In this document: piece after piece, positions 1-9,950 of the stretch
Position numbering within the stretch: position 1 is the stretch's first letter
How the letters are laid out: each line of letters begins with the position of its first letter
Assembly: GCA_033765305.1 (NCBI GenBank)
Contig: JANRID010000001.1
Location: forward strand, 1-31,412
DNA length: 31,412 bases
DNA from: RDXT01 sp033765305
Lineage (GTDB): Bacteria; Bacteroidota; Bacteroidia; J057
Direction: 5' to 3'
Made by a program: the position numbers and the translations under genes
The notes under the pieces: model-generated
Database searches by the model: none
Told to the model about the DNA's origin: nothing
What the model saw: the letters and a program-made list of their open reading frames with translations, nothing else

Positions 1-1
1 C

Positions 2-916
2 CTGCGCCCGCGCGACATCCTCACCCCCGCGGCGTTCGCCAACGCCGCACGCGCGGTTGCCGCCACCGCCGGCTCCACCAACGCGGCGCTGCACCTGCTG
101 GCGATCGCGTACGAGGCGGGCGTCGCGCTGGACCTGGAGGCGTTCGAGGCGGCATCGGCCAACACCCCGGTGATCGCCGACCTCAAGCCCGGCGGCCGCT
201 ACACCGCGGTGGAATTGTTCGACGCCGGCGGCACTGCGCGCGTACTGACCGAACTGCGCTCGGCCGGCCTGCTCGACGATGGCGCCACGGTGACCGGGCG
301 CTCGCTGTTCGCCGAACTCGATGCCAACGCGCGCGACGATGCCCAGCCGGTGGTGCTGTCGCACACCCAGCCGCTGAGCCCGCGCGGCGGCTACTCGATC
401 CTGTACGGCAACCTCGCGCCCGAGGGTTGCATCGTCAAGTTGGCCGGGCACGGCCGCAAGCATCACGAAGGTCCGGCGCGGGTGTTTGACTCCGAAGAAG
501 CCGCCTTCGCGGCGGTGCAAGCGCGCGCGATCCAGCCCGGCGACGTGATCGTGATCCGCTTCGAAGGCCCGGCCGGCGGCCCCGGCATGCGCGAGATGCT
601 GGCGGTCACCGCCGCGCTGGTCGGCCAGGGCCTGGGCAACGACGTCGCCTTGATCACCGACGGCCGCTTCTCCGGCGCCACTTACGGCTTCATGGTCGGC
701 CACATGGCGCCGGAAGCCGCGCGCGGCGGTCCGCTGGCGCGTCTGGCCGAAGGCGATCGCGTGCGCATCGACGTCGGCGAACGCCGCATCGACACCGACG
801 CCGACCTCGCCCATCGCACCCCCACTCCGGCCCCCGTGCGCAGCCCGCACGGCGCGCTGGCGAAGTACGCCCGTCTGGTCGGTTCCGCCTCGCGCGGCGC
901 CATCACCAGCGCCTGA
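2..916 (+). CDS. ilvD: Dihydroxy-acid dehydratase, C-terminal part (5' truncated by window edge)
   Basis: The reading frame is open from base 2 to the stop at 914-916, giving about 304 residues; the start lies outside the window. The enzyme dehydrates 2,3-dihydroxy-isovalerate and 2,3-dihydroxy-3-methylvalerate to the 2-keto acids of valine and isoleucine synthesis, using an Fe-S cluster and Mg. Family signatures seen are GSTNAALHLLAIA near the beginning of the fragment, EGPAGGPGM, and ITDGRFSGATYG. Full-length enzymes have about 560-620 residues, so roughly half is present. It is followed after 28 bp by ilvC and is the first visible gene of a branched-chain amino acid operon. Base composition (many GCGCGC runs) matches the genes up to leuA. 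Identification is firm from motifs and context. Confidence 0.95.
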   Translation: MRPRDILTPAAFANAARAVAATAGSTNAALHLLAIAYEAGVALDLEAFEAASANTPVIADLKPGGRYTAVELFDAGGTARVLTELRSAGLLDDGATVTGRSLFAELDANARDDAQPVVLSHTQPLSPRGGYSILYGNLAPEGCIVKLAGHGRKHHEGPARVFDSEEAAFAAVQARAIQPGDVIVIRFEGPAGGPGMREMLAVTAALVGQGLGNDVALITDGRFSGATYGFMVGHMAPEAARGGPLARLAEGDRVRIDVGERRIDTDADLAHRTPTPAPVRSPHGALAKYARLVGSASRGAITSA

Positions 917-928
917 ACCTCTCACCCC

Positions 929-934
929 AAAGGA
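929..934 (+). promoter_or_regulatory. Ribosome binding site of ilvC
   Basis: AAAGGA ends 10 bases before the ATG at 945 and fixes the ilvC start. Such clear Shine-Dalgarno sites occur throughout the first 7 kb but are scarce in the rest of the window, which supports two different genomic backgrounds. Confidence 0.7.
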
Positions 935-944
935 AGCATTCGTC

Positions 945-1973
945 ATGAGCAAGCCCACCACCCCGCCCGCCGCGCTGAACCACAAGACCGTCGCCGTGAT
1001 CGGCTACGGCAGCCAGGGTCGCGCGCACGCCCTCAACCTGCGCGATTCCGGCGTCAAGGTCAGCATCGGCCTGCGTCCCGGCGGCCCCACCGAAGCGCGC
1101 GCGCGTGCCGATGGCTTCCACGTGGTCACCCCGGCCGAGGCGGTGGCCGATGCCGATCTGGTGGCGGTACTGACCCCGGACATGGTGCAGCCGCGCCTGT
1201 ATGTGGAGGTGATCGCGCCGCATATGCGCTCCGGCGCGTGCCTGCTGTTCGCACACGGCTTCAACGTGCATTACGGCCAGATCAAGCCACGCCGCGACAT
1301 CGACGTGATCCTGGTCGCGCCCAAGGGCCCGGGCGCGCTGGTGCGCCGCGAGTACGAGATCGGCCGCGGCGTGCCCAGCGTGTACGCGGTACAGCAGGAT
1401 CCGTCCGGCCACGCCGAAGCCTTGGCGCTGGCCTACTGCGCCGGCATCGGCGGCACCCGTGCCAACGCCATCGCCACCACCTTCAAGGAGGAGACCGAGA
1501 CCGATCTGTTCGGCGAACAGGCGGTGCTGTGCGGCGGCGCCACCAAACTGGTGCTGGCGGGTTGGGAAACCCTGGTGGAAGCCGGCTACCAGCCCGAGAT
1601 CGCCTATTACGAGTGCCTGCACGAACTCAAGCTGATCGTCGACCTGCTGTACGAAGGCGGGCTCACCCGCATGCACCAGTTCATCAGCGAGACCGCGCAA
1701 TACGGCGACCTCACCCGCGGCCCGTACGTGATCGACGAGCACGCGCGCGCGCAGATGAAGAAGATCCTCACCGAAATCCAGGACGGCACCTTCGCGCGCG
1801 AATGGATCGCCGAATACCAGGCCGGCAACCCGCGTTATCGCGCGCTCAAGCAAGCGGACATCGATCACCCGATCGAGCAGGTCGGCAAGAAGCTGCGTTC
1901 CGCGATGAGCTGGCTGGGCAAGGACGGCGAACCCACCACGGCGGCGGCTACCCCCAAGGAGAAAGCTGCGTGA
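945..1973 (+). CDS. ilvC: Ketol-acid reductoisomerase (class I, NADP-dependent)
   Basis: A 342-residue protein that isomerises and reduces 2-acetolactate or 2-aceto-2-hydroxybutyrate to the dihydroxy acids used by IlvD. The N-terminal Rossmann loop reads GYGSQGRAHALNLRDSG. LLFAHGFNVH and APKGPGALVRREYE follow, and the metal/substrate region FKEETETDLFGEQAVLCGG lies in the knotted C-terminal domain. The length is typical of the short class I enzymes. The final ~20 residues (GEPTTAAATPKEKAA) are an Ala/Lys-rich tail outside the catalytic fold. The start is set by an AAAGGA site. The stop TGA overlaps the GTG start of ilvG by 4 bases (GTGA at 1970-1973), so the two are probably translationally coupled. 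Protein style resembles Xanthomonadales IlvC (inference). Confidence 0.97.
   Translation: MSKPTTPPAALNHKTVAVIGYGSQGRAHALNLRDSGVKVSIGLRPGGPTEARARADGFHVVTPAEAVADADLVAVLTPDMVQPRLYVEVIAPHMRSGACLLFAHGFNVHYGQIKPRRDIDVILVAPKGPGALVRREYEIGRGVPSVYAVQQDPSGHAEALALAYCAGIGGTRANAIATTFKEETETDLFGEQAVLCGGATKLVLAGWETLVEAGYQPEIAYYECLHELKLIVDLLYEGGLTRMHQFISETAQYGDLTRGPYVIDEHARAQMKKILTEIQDGTFAREWIAEYQAGNPRYRALKQADIDHPIEQVGKKLRSAMSWLGKDGEPTTAAATPKEKAA
1956..1961 (+). promoter_or_regulatory. Ribosome binding site deciding the GTG start of ilvG
   Basis: AAGGAG lies inside the 3' end of ilvC, 8 bases before the GTG at 1970. It supports the GTG start even though the frame is open far upstream, where the extra sequence is only the shifted frame of ilvC. 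Confidence 0.75.
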
Positions 1974-3622
1974 ACGCAGCGCAATGGCTCGTGCAGGCGT
2001 TGCAGGCCGAGGGCGTCAGCGTCCTGTTCGGCTATCCGGGCGGCACCATCATGCCGTTCTACGACGCCCTGCTCGGCTCCAAGCTGCACCACGTGCTGGT
2101 GCGCCACGAGCAGGGCGCGGCGCTGGCCGCGAACGGCTACGCGCGGCGCAGCGGCCGGGTCGGCGTGTGCGTCGCCACTTCCGGGCCGGGCGCCACCAAT
2201 CTGGTGACCGGCCTCGCCGATGCGTTGCTCGATTCGGTGCCGATGGTGTGCATTACCGGTCAGGTCGCTTCGACGGTGATGGGCACCGATGCCTTTCAGG
2301 AACTGGACGTGTTCGGCATGACCATGCCGATCGTCAAGCACAACTTTCTGGTGCGCCGCGTCGAGGACCTGCCCGACGTGGTGCACGAGGCGTTCCGTCT
2401 TGCGCGTGAGGGACGCCCGGGCCCGGTGCTGATCGATCTGCCCAAGGACGTGCAACTGGCGAATGCCGATCACCTGCCGGCCCCTGCGCCCAGCACGGTG
2501 GAAGCGATCGACAACCCGTTCCCGGTGGGGCTGGTGGATGCGCTGGCGGAAATCGGCAGCGCGCAGCGGCCGGTGATCTATGCCGGCGGCGGCATCGCCA
2601 TCGCCAATGTGGTGGATGAGTTCCGCGCCTTCGTCGAGTACAGCAACATTCCCACCGTGGTAACCATGCGCGCGCTCGGTGCGCTGCCGGTGGGGCATCC
2701 GTTGTTGCTGGGCATGCTCGGCATGCACGGCTCGCAGGCGGCCAACCTCGCGGTGCAGGAGTCCGATCTGCTGATCGTGGTCGGCGCGCGTTTCGACGAC
2801 CGCGCCACCGGCAAGCTCAACACCTTCGCCCCGCATGCGCGCATCGTTCACCTGGATGGCGATCAAGGCGAAATCGGCAAACTGCGCTTTGCCGACGTTG
2901 CCCTGCACGGCGAGCTGGGCGGCAGCCTGCGCGCGTTGTACGCCGCCAGCACCGATTGCGCGCCGTGGCGTGCGCTGTGCCAGGAGCGCGTGCAGCGCTT
3001 CGCCGCGCGCTACGACGCACCCGGCAGCGGCATCTACGCTCCCGCGCTGCTCAAGCAGTTGTCCGAGATCGAACCCGACGCGGTGGTGTGCTGCGACGTC
3101 GGCCAGCATCAGATGTGGGTGGCGCAGCACTGGGCCATCGCGCATCCGCGCAATCACCTGTCCAGCGCCGGGCTCGGCACCATGGGATTCGGCTTGCCGG
3201 CGGCGATCGGCGCACAGATGGCCGACCCGGGAGCGCGGGTGATCTGCGTCAGCGGCGACGGCAGTTTCCAGATGAACATCCAGGAACTGGCGACGATGGC
3301 GCGCGAGCGCCTGCCGATCAAGATCGTGCTGCTCGACAACCAGGCGCTGGGCATGGTGCGGCAGTGGCAGGAGCTGTTCTTCGACGAGCGCTACAGCGCC
3401 GTCGATCTGTCCGACAACCCCGATTTTTGCAAGATCGCCGAGGCCTACCGCATCCCCAGCCGCAGCATCCAGCGCCGCGACCAGGTGGCCGATGCCCTGC
3501 GCGAATTGCTGGCTGCGCCCGGCCCGATGCTGCTGCACGTCGCCATCGACCAGAAGGCCAACGTGTGGCCGCTGGTGCCGCCCAATTGCTCGAATGCCGA
3601 AATGCTTACTGAGAGCTTGTGA
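1970..3622 (+). CDS. ilvG: Acetolactate synthase II, catalytic (large) subunit
   Basis: A 550-residue ThDP enzyme that condenses pyruvate with pyruvate or 2-ketobutyrate, the first common step of valine and isoleucine synthesis. FGYPGGTIMPFYDALL is at about residues 20-35, and catalytic Glu47 lies in RHEQGAALAANGYAR. The ThDP/Mg motif GDGSFQMNIQEL runs into LLDNQALGMVRQWQELFF in the C-terminal domain. The ending WPLVPPNCSNAEML matches the usual end of the IlvG subfamily. The start is GTG at 1970, overlapping ilvC by 4 bp. The frame stays open upstream to 1238, but that part is a shadow of ilvC. The stop codon lies within the left terminal inverted repeat of an intergenic element (3609-3841). 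The regulatory partner ilvM follows only after this element. Confidence 0.96.
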   Translation: MNAAQWLVQALQAEGVSVLFGYPGGTIMPFYDALLGSKLHHVLVRHEQGAALAANGYARRSGRVGVCVATSGPGATNLVTGLADALLDSVPMVCITGQVASTVMGTDAFQELDVFGMTMPIVKHNFLVRRVEDLPDVVHEAFRLAREGRPGPVLIDLPKDVQLANADHLPAPAPSTVEAIDNPFPVGLVDALAEIGSAQRPVIYAGGGIAIANVVDEFRAFVEYSNIPTVVTMRALGALPVGHPLLLGMLGMHGSQAANLAVQESDLLIVVGARFDDRATGKLNTFAPHARIVHLDGDQGEIGKLRFADVALHGELGGSLRALYAASTDCAPWRALCQERVQRFAARYDAPGSGIYAPALLKQLSEIEPDAVVCCDVGQHQMWVAQHWAIAHPRNHLSSAGLGTMGFGLPAAIGAQMADPGARVICVSGDGSFQMNIQELATMARERLPIKIVLLDNQALGMVRQWQELFFDERYSAVDLSDNPDFCKIAEAYRIPSRSIQRRDQVADALRELLAAPGPMLLHVAIDQKANVWPLVPPNCSNAEMLTESL

Positions 3623-3841
3623 AAAAAATGCCCGCCTACTGCGACCGCCGCCAAACGTCCCCCGCCGCGTTGCGCTACGCGAAAACGGCGGTCATTTGGT
3701 TCCCTCGGCAACCGCTCCCGGCGTTGCTCTACCTCCCCCATCCATGGGGTCGCAAACTCCCTTGTTTTCGCGTAGCGCGCCTTGCTGGGAACACCTGGCC
3801 GCGATCTCGCTACGGCGTTCAATTTTTTCACAAACTCTGAG
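3609..3841. repeat. MITE-like intergenic element between ilvG and ilvM
   Basis: The outer ends 3609-3630 and 3820-3841 form an imperfect 22-bp inverted repeat (CTnAGAGnTTGTGAAAAAAnTG in both). An inner perfect 15-bp inverted repeat (3672-3686 against 3764-3778, GCGCTACGCGAAAAC) and a small central stem (CCCCA/TGGGG near 3735-3758) give a nested hairpin structure. No coding sequence is evident inside. The left end contains the ilvG stop codon and the right end stops just before the ilvM ribosome site. The arrangement resembles miniature inverted-repeat elements or large REP-type repeats. I cannot name the family, and no target duplication is obvious. Confidence 0.75.
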
Positions 3842-3852
3842 GAGAAACTGCC

Positions 3853-4086
3853 ATGCGTTACCGTTGCGACATGACCCTGCGACAAGCCGAAGGCTCGCTG
3901 CTGCGGGTACTCGGCACCACCCAGCGCCGCGGCTACCAGACCGTCGGCGTCAATGGCGAAACCAGCTCCGACGGCGACCGCTGGTACGTCAGCCTGATCG
4001 TCGAGAGCGACCGCCCCGGCGAAACCCTCAAGGCCCAGCTCGACAAGCTGCACGACTGCCTCGCAGTGGAGGTGGCGCCATGTTGA
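3853..4086 (+). CDS. ilvM: Acetolactate synthase II, regulatory (small) subunit
   Basis: A 77-residue single ACT-domain protein (starts MRYRCDMTLRQAEGSLLRVL, with a VSLIVES strand in the second half). It is the size of E. coli IlvM rather than the longer IlvH/IlvN. It binds and activates the IlvG catalytic subunit. A strong GAGGAGAAA site at 3838-3846 precedes the ATG. The 3' end overlaps ilvE by 7 bases. It is separated from ilvG by the 233-bp inverted-repeat element, which removes the close coupling usual for subunit genes. Small size limits certainty, but position and ACT pattern agree. Confidence 0.88.
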   Translation: MRYRCDMTLRQAEGSLLRVLGTTQRRGYQTVGVNGETSSDGDRWYVSLIVESDRPGETLKAQLDKLHDCLAVEVAPC

Positions 4087-5009
4087 GTAGTAGCCCGAGT
4101 ACCGCGGCAGACCACGCCGCCAAGCCGGCGATTACCTCGCCGGCACCAGCATCGCTGCAGCAATGGTTCGACGGCAAGGTCGCCAGCGCCGAGCGTCTGC
4201 ATGCGCCGCTCACCAGCAATGCCCTGCATTACGGCACCGGCGTGTTCGAGGGCATCCGCAGCTACGCCACCGCCGAGGGCGCTGCCGTATTCCGGCTCGA
4301 CGAGCACCTGGCGCGCATGCAGCGCGGCGCCGAAGCGCTGGGCATGACGTTCGACCGCAAGCAGGCGGCCGACGCGGTGCTGGAAACATTGCGCGCCAAC
4401 CACCAGCGCGATGCCTACATCCGCCCGCTGCAGTGGTATGGCGAAGGTGGGCTCGGCCTCGACGTGGCGCCGCTGCACAGCCATCTGATGGTCGCCACGC
4501 TGCCGTGGAGCAGCCACCTCGGCACCCATCGGGTGCGCCTGACCCGCTCCAGCTTCCGGCGCACCCCGGCCACCTCGGTGCCGGCGCTCAAGCTGTGCGG
4601 CAACTACGTCAACTCGATCCTCGCCAAGCGCGAAGCCAGCCTGCGCGGTTTCGGCGAAGCGCTGTTCGCCGATGCCGACGGCAACGTGGTCGAGTGCACC
4701 GGCGAAAACGTGTTCATGGTCAAGCACGGCCACGTGATCGCGGTGGCGCATCCCGATGCCCTGCCCGGCATCACCCGCGACACGGTGATTGCGCTGACCG
4801 GCGCGCATGCGCGTCAGGTCAGCGTGGCCGAACTGCACGCCGCCGACGAGGTGTTTCTCACCGGCACCTCGGCCGAGATCGCCGCGGTGGAGGCGCTCGA
4901 CGACACCGCCTACGGCGACAACCCGGTGACGCGCGAATTGCAGGCGCTGTACGCACGCCTCGTGCGCGGCCAGGAAATTTCCCATCGCCATTGGCTCACC
5001 CCGGTCTGA
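4080..5009 (+). CDS. ilvE: Branched-chain amino acid aminotransferase (PLP fold type IV)
   Basis: A 309-residue protein that transfers the amino group between glutamate and the keto acids of Leu, Ile and Val. HYGTGVFEGIRSY is at about residues 50-62. The PLP Schiff-base lysine is probably Lys171 in ALKLCGNYVNSILAKREA. NVVECTGENVFMV and FLTGTSAEI complete the class IV signature. The start ATG at 4080 lies inside the end of ilvM (ATG-TTGA overlap), indicating coupling. The first ~25 residues are a Ser/Ala-rich extension before the fold begins at SLQQWFDGK; a later start is not obvious. In this operon ilvE occupies the place where related organisms often carry a threonine deaminase gene (established for some Xanthomonadales; here inference). 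Confidence 0.93.
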   Translation: MLSSSPSTAADHAAKPAITSPAPASLQQWFDGKVASAERLHAPLTSNALHYGTGVFEGIRSYATAEGAAVFRLDEHLARMQRGAEALGMTFDRKQAADAVLETLRANHQRDAYIRPLQWYGEGGLGLDVAPLHSHLMVATLPWSSHLGTHRVRLTRSSFRRTPATSVPALKLCGNYVNSILAKREASLRGFGEALFADADGNVVECTGENVFMVKHGHVIAVAHPDALPGITRDTVIALTGAHARQVSVAELHAADEVFLTGTSAEIAAVEALDDTAYGDNPVTRELQALYARLVRGQEISHRHWLTPV

Positions 5010-5037
5010 AGCGCCGCTCCGCAATAAGGAATCCGTC

Positions 5038-6609
<1,572 letters not shown>

Positions 6610-6640
6610 TTGCATCGCATCCAATAAAGAGAGCCCCGAC

Positions 6641-8062
6641 ATGAGCCCACCACGCACCTTGTTCGAAAAACTCTGGGACCGCCATTGCGTCGCGCCCGAA
6701 ACCGATGCCGCGCCGGCAGTGCTGTACATCGACCTGCACCTGGTACACGAAGTCACCTCGCCGCAGGCGTTCGCCGAGCTGGATGCACGCGGCCTGCGCG
6801 TGCACCGGCCCGAGCGCACCAAGGCAACGCTCGATCATTCCACCCCGACCATTCCCGCCGGCGCCGATGGCGAGTTGGCCTTCATCACCGACCAGGCCCG
6901 CGCGCAGGTGCAGACCCTGCGCGCGAATTGCGCGCGCCATGGCGTCGAGCTGTTCGATTTCGGCAGCGGCGAGCGCGGCATCGTGCACGTGATCGGTCCT
7001 GAACTCGGGTTCACCCGGCCCGGCATGACCATCGTCTGCGGCGACAGCCATACCTCCACCCACGGGGCCTTCGGCAACATCGCCTTCGGCATCGGCACCA
7101 GCGAGGTCGAGCAGTGCCTCGCCACCCAGTGCGTGCTCAAGGACAAGCCCCGCACCATGCGCATCACCGTGGACGGCGAGCTGGGCCCCGGCGTCATGTC
7201 CAAGGACATCATCCTCTACATCATCTCGCAGATCTCCGCCTCCGGCGGCACCGGCTACTTCGTCGAATATGCCGGCTCCGCCATCCGCAGCCTCAGCATG
7301 GAGGCCCGCATGACCATCTGCAACATGAGCATCGAGATGGGCGCCCGCGGCGGCATGATTGCCCCCGACGAGACGACCTTCGACTACCTCCGCGGACGCC
7401 CCTTCGCCCCCCAGGGCGCGGACTTCGATGCGGCCGTGGCCGCCTGGCGGGAGCTCCGCTCCGCCCCCGATGCCGTCTTCGACCTCGAATACCGCTTCGA
7501 TGCCGCCGACATCCCCCCCATGATCACCTGGGGCACCAATCCGGGGCAGGGCATGGGCATTGCCGCCCGCATCCCCGTCTTCGGCGACATGCCGGACGAC
7601 AGCGAGCGCGAAACGCTGCGCAAGTCCCTGGCCTACATGGACCTGCAGGCGGGCGACCCGCTGCTGGGCCACCCCGTGGACTATGTCTTCATCGGCTCCT
7701 GCACCAACTCCCGCATCGAGGACCTGCGCCTCGTGGCCGGCTTCGTCAAAGGCCGCAGAAAGGCGGACCATGTGCAGGTGATGGTCGTGCCGGGTTCGCA
7801 GCAGGTGCGCCGGCAGGCCATCGAGGAGGGGCTGGACCGCGTGCTGGCCGAGGCCGGCTTCGTGCTGCGCGAGCCCGGCTGCTCGGCCTGCCTGGGCATG
7901 AATGAGGACAAGGTGCCCGCCGGCAAATACTGCGTCTCCACCTCCAACCGCAACTTCGAGGGCCGCCAGGGCCCGGGCGCGCGCACCTTCCTGGCCAGCC
8001 CGCTCACCGCCGCCGCTGCGGCCGTAGCCGGACGGGTCGTGGATGTGCGGGAAATGATCTGA
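6641..8062 (+). CDS. leuC: 3-Isopropylmalate dehydratase large subunit, apparently chimeric
   Basis: A 473-residue aconitase-family protein converting 2- to 3-isopropylmalate, normally with LeuD. Motifs run in order: LYIDLHLVHEVTSPQAF (residues ~28-44), VCGDSHTSTHGAFG (~132-145), NMSIEMGARGGMIAPDE, and the 4Fe-4S cysteines in GSCTNSRIEDL and CSACLGMNEDK; it ends SNRNFEGRQGPGARTFLASPL. The frame is intact. Up to about 7,040 codon use is gammaproteobacterial; after about 7,075 it shifts (alanine GCG falls from 6 of 15 codons to 2 of the next 21, hand count) and the protein becomes Bacteroidota-like (IILYIISQISASGGTGYFVEYAG). This points to a junction in the GDSHTSTHGAFG codons. No leuD or leuB follows; a terminator comes 18 bp after the stop. 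Confidence 0.93.
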   Translation: MSPPRTLFEKLWDRHCVAPETDAAPAVLYIDLHLVHEVTSPQAFAELDARGLRVHRPERTKATLDHSTPTIPAGADGELAFITDQARAQVQTLRANCARHGVELFDFGSGERGIVHVIGPELGFTRPGMTIVCGDSHTSTHGAFGNIAFGIGTSEVEQCLATQCVLKDKPRTMRITVDGELGPGVMSKDIILYIISQISASGGTGYFVEYAGSAIRSLSMEARMTICNMSIEMGARGGMIAPDETTFDYLRGRPFAPQGADFDAAVAAWRELRSAPDAVFDLEYRFDAADIPPMITWGTNPGQGMGIAARIPVFGDMPDDSERETLRKSLAYMDLQAGDPLLGHPVDYVFIGSCTNSRIEDLRLVAGFVKGRRKADHVQVMVVPGSQQVRRQAIEEGLDRVLAEAGFVLREPGCSACLGMNEDKVPAGKYCVSTSNRNFEGRQGPGARTFLASPLTAAAAAVAGRVVDVREMI

Positions 8063-8080
8063 TAGTCAGATATATACAAA

Positions 8081-8108
8081 AAACGGGCGTCCTGCGGGGC
8101 GCCCGTTT
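8081..8108. terminator. Convergent rho-independent terminator between leuC and the GH15 gene
   Basis: A 9-bp stem AAACGGGCG (8081-8089) pairs with CGCCCGTTT (8100-8108), with a 10-base loop. A-rich sequence on the left and T on the right suit termination in both directions, between the leuC stop (8062) and the convergent GH15 stop (8130). Confidence 0.85.
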
Positions 8109-8129
8109 GCGTATCGTGCCGGCCGCTGC

Positions 8130-9923
8130 TCAGAGGAAGGGCTGGCTGTCCAGTTTGCGGGAGATGGCGAAGGCCGCGTTGACCATGCCCACGTGGCTGT
8201 AGGCCTGGGGGAAATTGCCCCACTGGCTGCCGTCGCGCGCGTCGATGTCCTCGCTCAGCAGGCCAAGGTGGTTGCTGTATTCCAGCAGGCGGTGGAAGAT
8301 CTCCAGGGCCTCCGGCACGCGGTTGAGGGCGGCGAGGGCCTCCACGTACCAGAAGGCGCAGATGAGGAAGGTCGTTTCCGGCTGGCCGAAGTCGTCGGCG
8401 TGGTTGTAGCGGTAGAAGAGCCCTTCGGGCGTCTTCAGCTCGGCTTCGAGCACGCGCACGTGCTGCTGGGCGCGCTCGCTGCGCGGGTCCAGGTAGTTCA
8501 TCGTCACCAGCTGGAGCAGGCTGGCGTCCAGGTTGGGCGTGCCGATGGCCTGGGTATAGACGCCGCGGGCGGGGTCGTAGCAGGCCTCGATGCGGTCGGC
8601 CGATTCCTTGATGAGCCGCTCGGCCAGCTTGGCCATGGCGCCGTCCTTGAGCTGGCGGGCGATTTTGAGCGCCGCATTGCTGCCGGCCCAGTGGAAGAGG
8701 TAGGTATAGGCGTGGCGCTGGGTCTTGTTGCGGAATTCCCAGAGGCCGGCATCCGGCTCGTCCATCGTTGCCTCGATCTGCTTCAGGATGCGCATGATCA
8801 GCGGCTGGAAATGCTGCTTGTTTTTCTCCTCCTGCGTCAGGCGCTTGTCCACGAAGAGGGGAAGCAGGGAGACCAGCACCTGGCCGTACACATCGTTCTG
8901 AATATGCTCATAGGCCTGGTTGCCGATGCGCACAGGCGTATTATCGAGGTAGCCCTTGAGCGGCAGCGTCTTCTCGATCAGGGTCGGATCGCCGGTGATG
9001 GAGTAGAGGGGCTGGAAGCGGTTGTCGGCGGGGATGTTGATCGCCAGGTTTTCAATGTAATGGGCATACTGCTCCAGCTCCTGGAAGTGGCCGAGGTTGG
9101 TCAGGGCGCGGAGGGTGTAATGCGTATCGCGGATCCAGCAGTAGCGGTAGTCCCAGTTGCGTCCGGAGCCGGGAGCTTCGGGCAGGCTGGTGGTGGTGGC
9201 GGCGATGATGGCGCCGGTATCCTCGTACTGGTGCATCTTGAGCGTCAGGGCGGAGCGGATCACCGCCTCCTGGGCAAACTGGCCGATGGAGGTGCGCTTC
9301 ACCCAGCGCCACCAGTAGTGCTTGGTTTTGTGGTAGAAGGTATCGATGGTCGTTTCCAGCTCGGCTTCGAGCGGCACGCCCCAGGTGAGGGCGAGGTATT
9401 TGGTTTCGTTGAGGACAAAGGCGCGCTCCTCGGCCACATAGTTGAGGCCGATGTTGGTGGTCAGGCGCACCTGGCGCTCCAGGCCCATGTAGCGGAGGTG
9501 GTTGCTGCCGAAGAGCACTTCGGGCTCCAGGTCGCCGTACTCGCCGCGGGGGCGGCAGACCACGCGCACGCGGGGCGTGCCTTCCATCGGCACGATGCGG
9601 CGGGCCAGCATGAGGGGCTTGTAGTAGCGCTCGTACTGGTAGAAGCGGGGGGCGAAGTCCACCACCTTGAAGATGCCGTCCTTGCAGACAAACTCGGTCA
9701 CGAGGATGGGCGTGTTCTCCAGGTAATACTGGAACGTCTCGTAGCCCTCGGTCGCGGGGCGGATGGAGAATTCGCCGCCTTTTTCGCCGTCGAGCAGGCT
9801 TCCGAAGAGGAAGCTGCTGTCGAAGCGGGGCCAGCACAGCCAGCCGACATTGGCTTGCTGATCGATGAGTGCGAGGTAGGAGCAGTTGCCTACCAGGCCC
9901 AGGTTGTATGCGTGTCTGGACAT
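8130..9923 (-). CDS. Glycoside hydrolase family 15 protein (glucoamylase/trehalase-like)
   Basis: A 597-residue protein without a signal peptide, so probably cytoplasmic. The N-terminal beta-sandwich begins YNLGLVGNCSYLALID and contains GWLCWPRFDSS. The (alpha/alpha)6 barrel begins around residue 215, with the family hallmark WDYRYCWIRD at 257-266. The C-terminal catalytic region reads LLSEDIDARDGSQWGNFPQAYSHVG (about 555-580), where the acidic residues after LLSE are the expected catalytic base region. Family members release glucose from alpha-glucans or split trehalose; the substrate cannot be read from the sequence. The gene is monocistronic, bounded by the convergent terminator and a plausible promoter (9951-9979). 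Codon use fits the right-hand part of the window. Confidence 0.92.
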   Translation of the reverse strand: MSRHAYNLGLVGNCSYLALIDQQANVGWLCWPRFDSSFLFGSLLDGEKGGEFSIRPATEGYETFQYYLENTPILVTEFVCKDGIFKVVDFAPRFYQYERYYKPLMLARRIVPMEGTPRVRVVCRPRGEYGDLEPEVLFGSNHLRYMGLERQVRLTTNIGLNYVAEERAFVLNETKYLALTWGVPLEAELETTIDTFYHKTKHYWWRWVKRTSIGQFAQEAVIRSALTLKMHQYEDTGAIIAATTTSLPEAPGSGRNWDYRYCWIRDTHYTLRALTNLGHFQELEQYAHYIENLAINIPADNRFQPLYSITGDPTLIEKTLPLKGYLDNTPVRIGNQAYEHIQNDVYGQVLVSLLPLFVDKRLTQEEKNKQHFQPLIMRILKQIEATMDEPDAGLWEFRNKTQRHAYTYLFHWAGSNAALKIARQLKDGAMAKLAERLIKESADRIEACYDPARGVYTQAIGTPNLDASLLQLVTMNYLDPRSERAQQHVRVLEAELKTPEGLFYRYNHADDFGQPETTFLICAFWYVEALAALNRVPEALEIFHRLLEYSNHLGLLSEDIDARDGSQWGNFPQAYSHVGMVNAAFAISRKLDSQPFL

Positions 9924-9950
9924 GCGGGTAGTCCGGGGTAGTTCGGGTGA

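Noticed and set aside
1238..1969. N-terminal extension of IlvG by 244 residues
   Set aside because: The extension is the +1 frame of ilvC; GTG at 1970 has a proper ribosome site and matches the family length.
3619..3840. Small 73-codon open frame inside the ilvG-ilvM gap
   Set aside because: It spans the inverted-repeat element from one terminal repeat to the other, with no ribosome site or protein-like composition.
6641..8062. leuC as a frameshifted or broken gene
   Set aside because: The frame, cluster cysteines and both termini are complete; only the compositional switch is unusual.
8193..9941. Plus-strand open frame of 582 codons
   Set aside because: Antisense shadow of the GH15 gene, which has clear catalytic motifs; high GC keeps opposite frames open.
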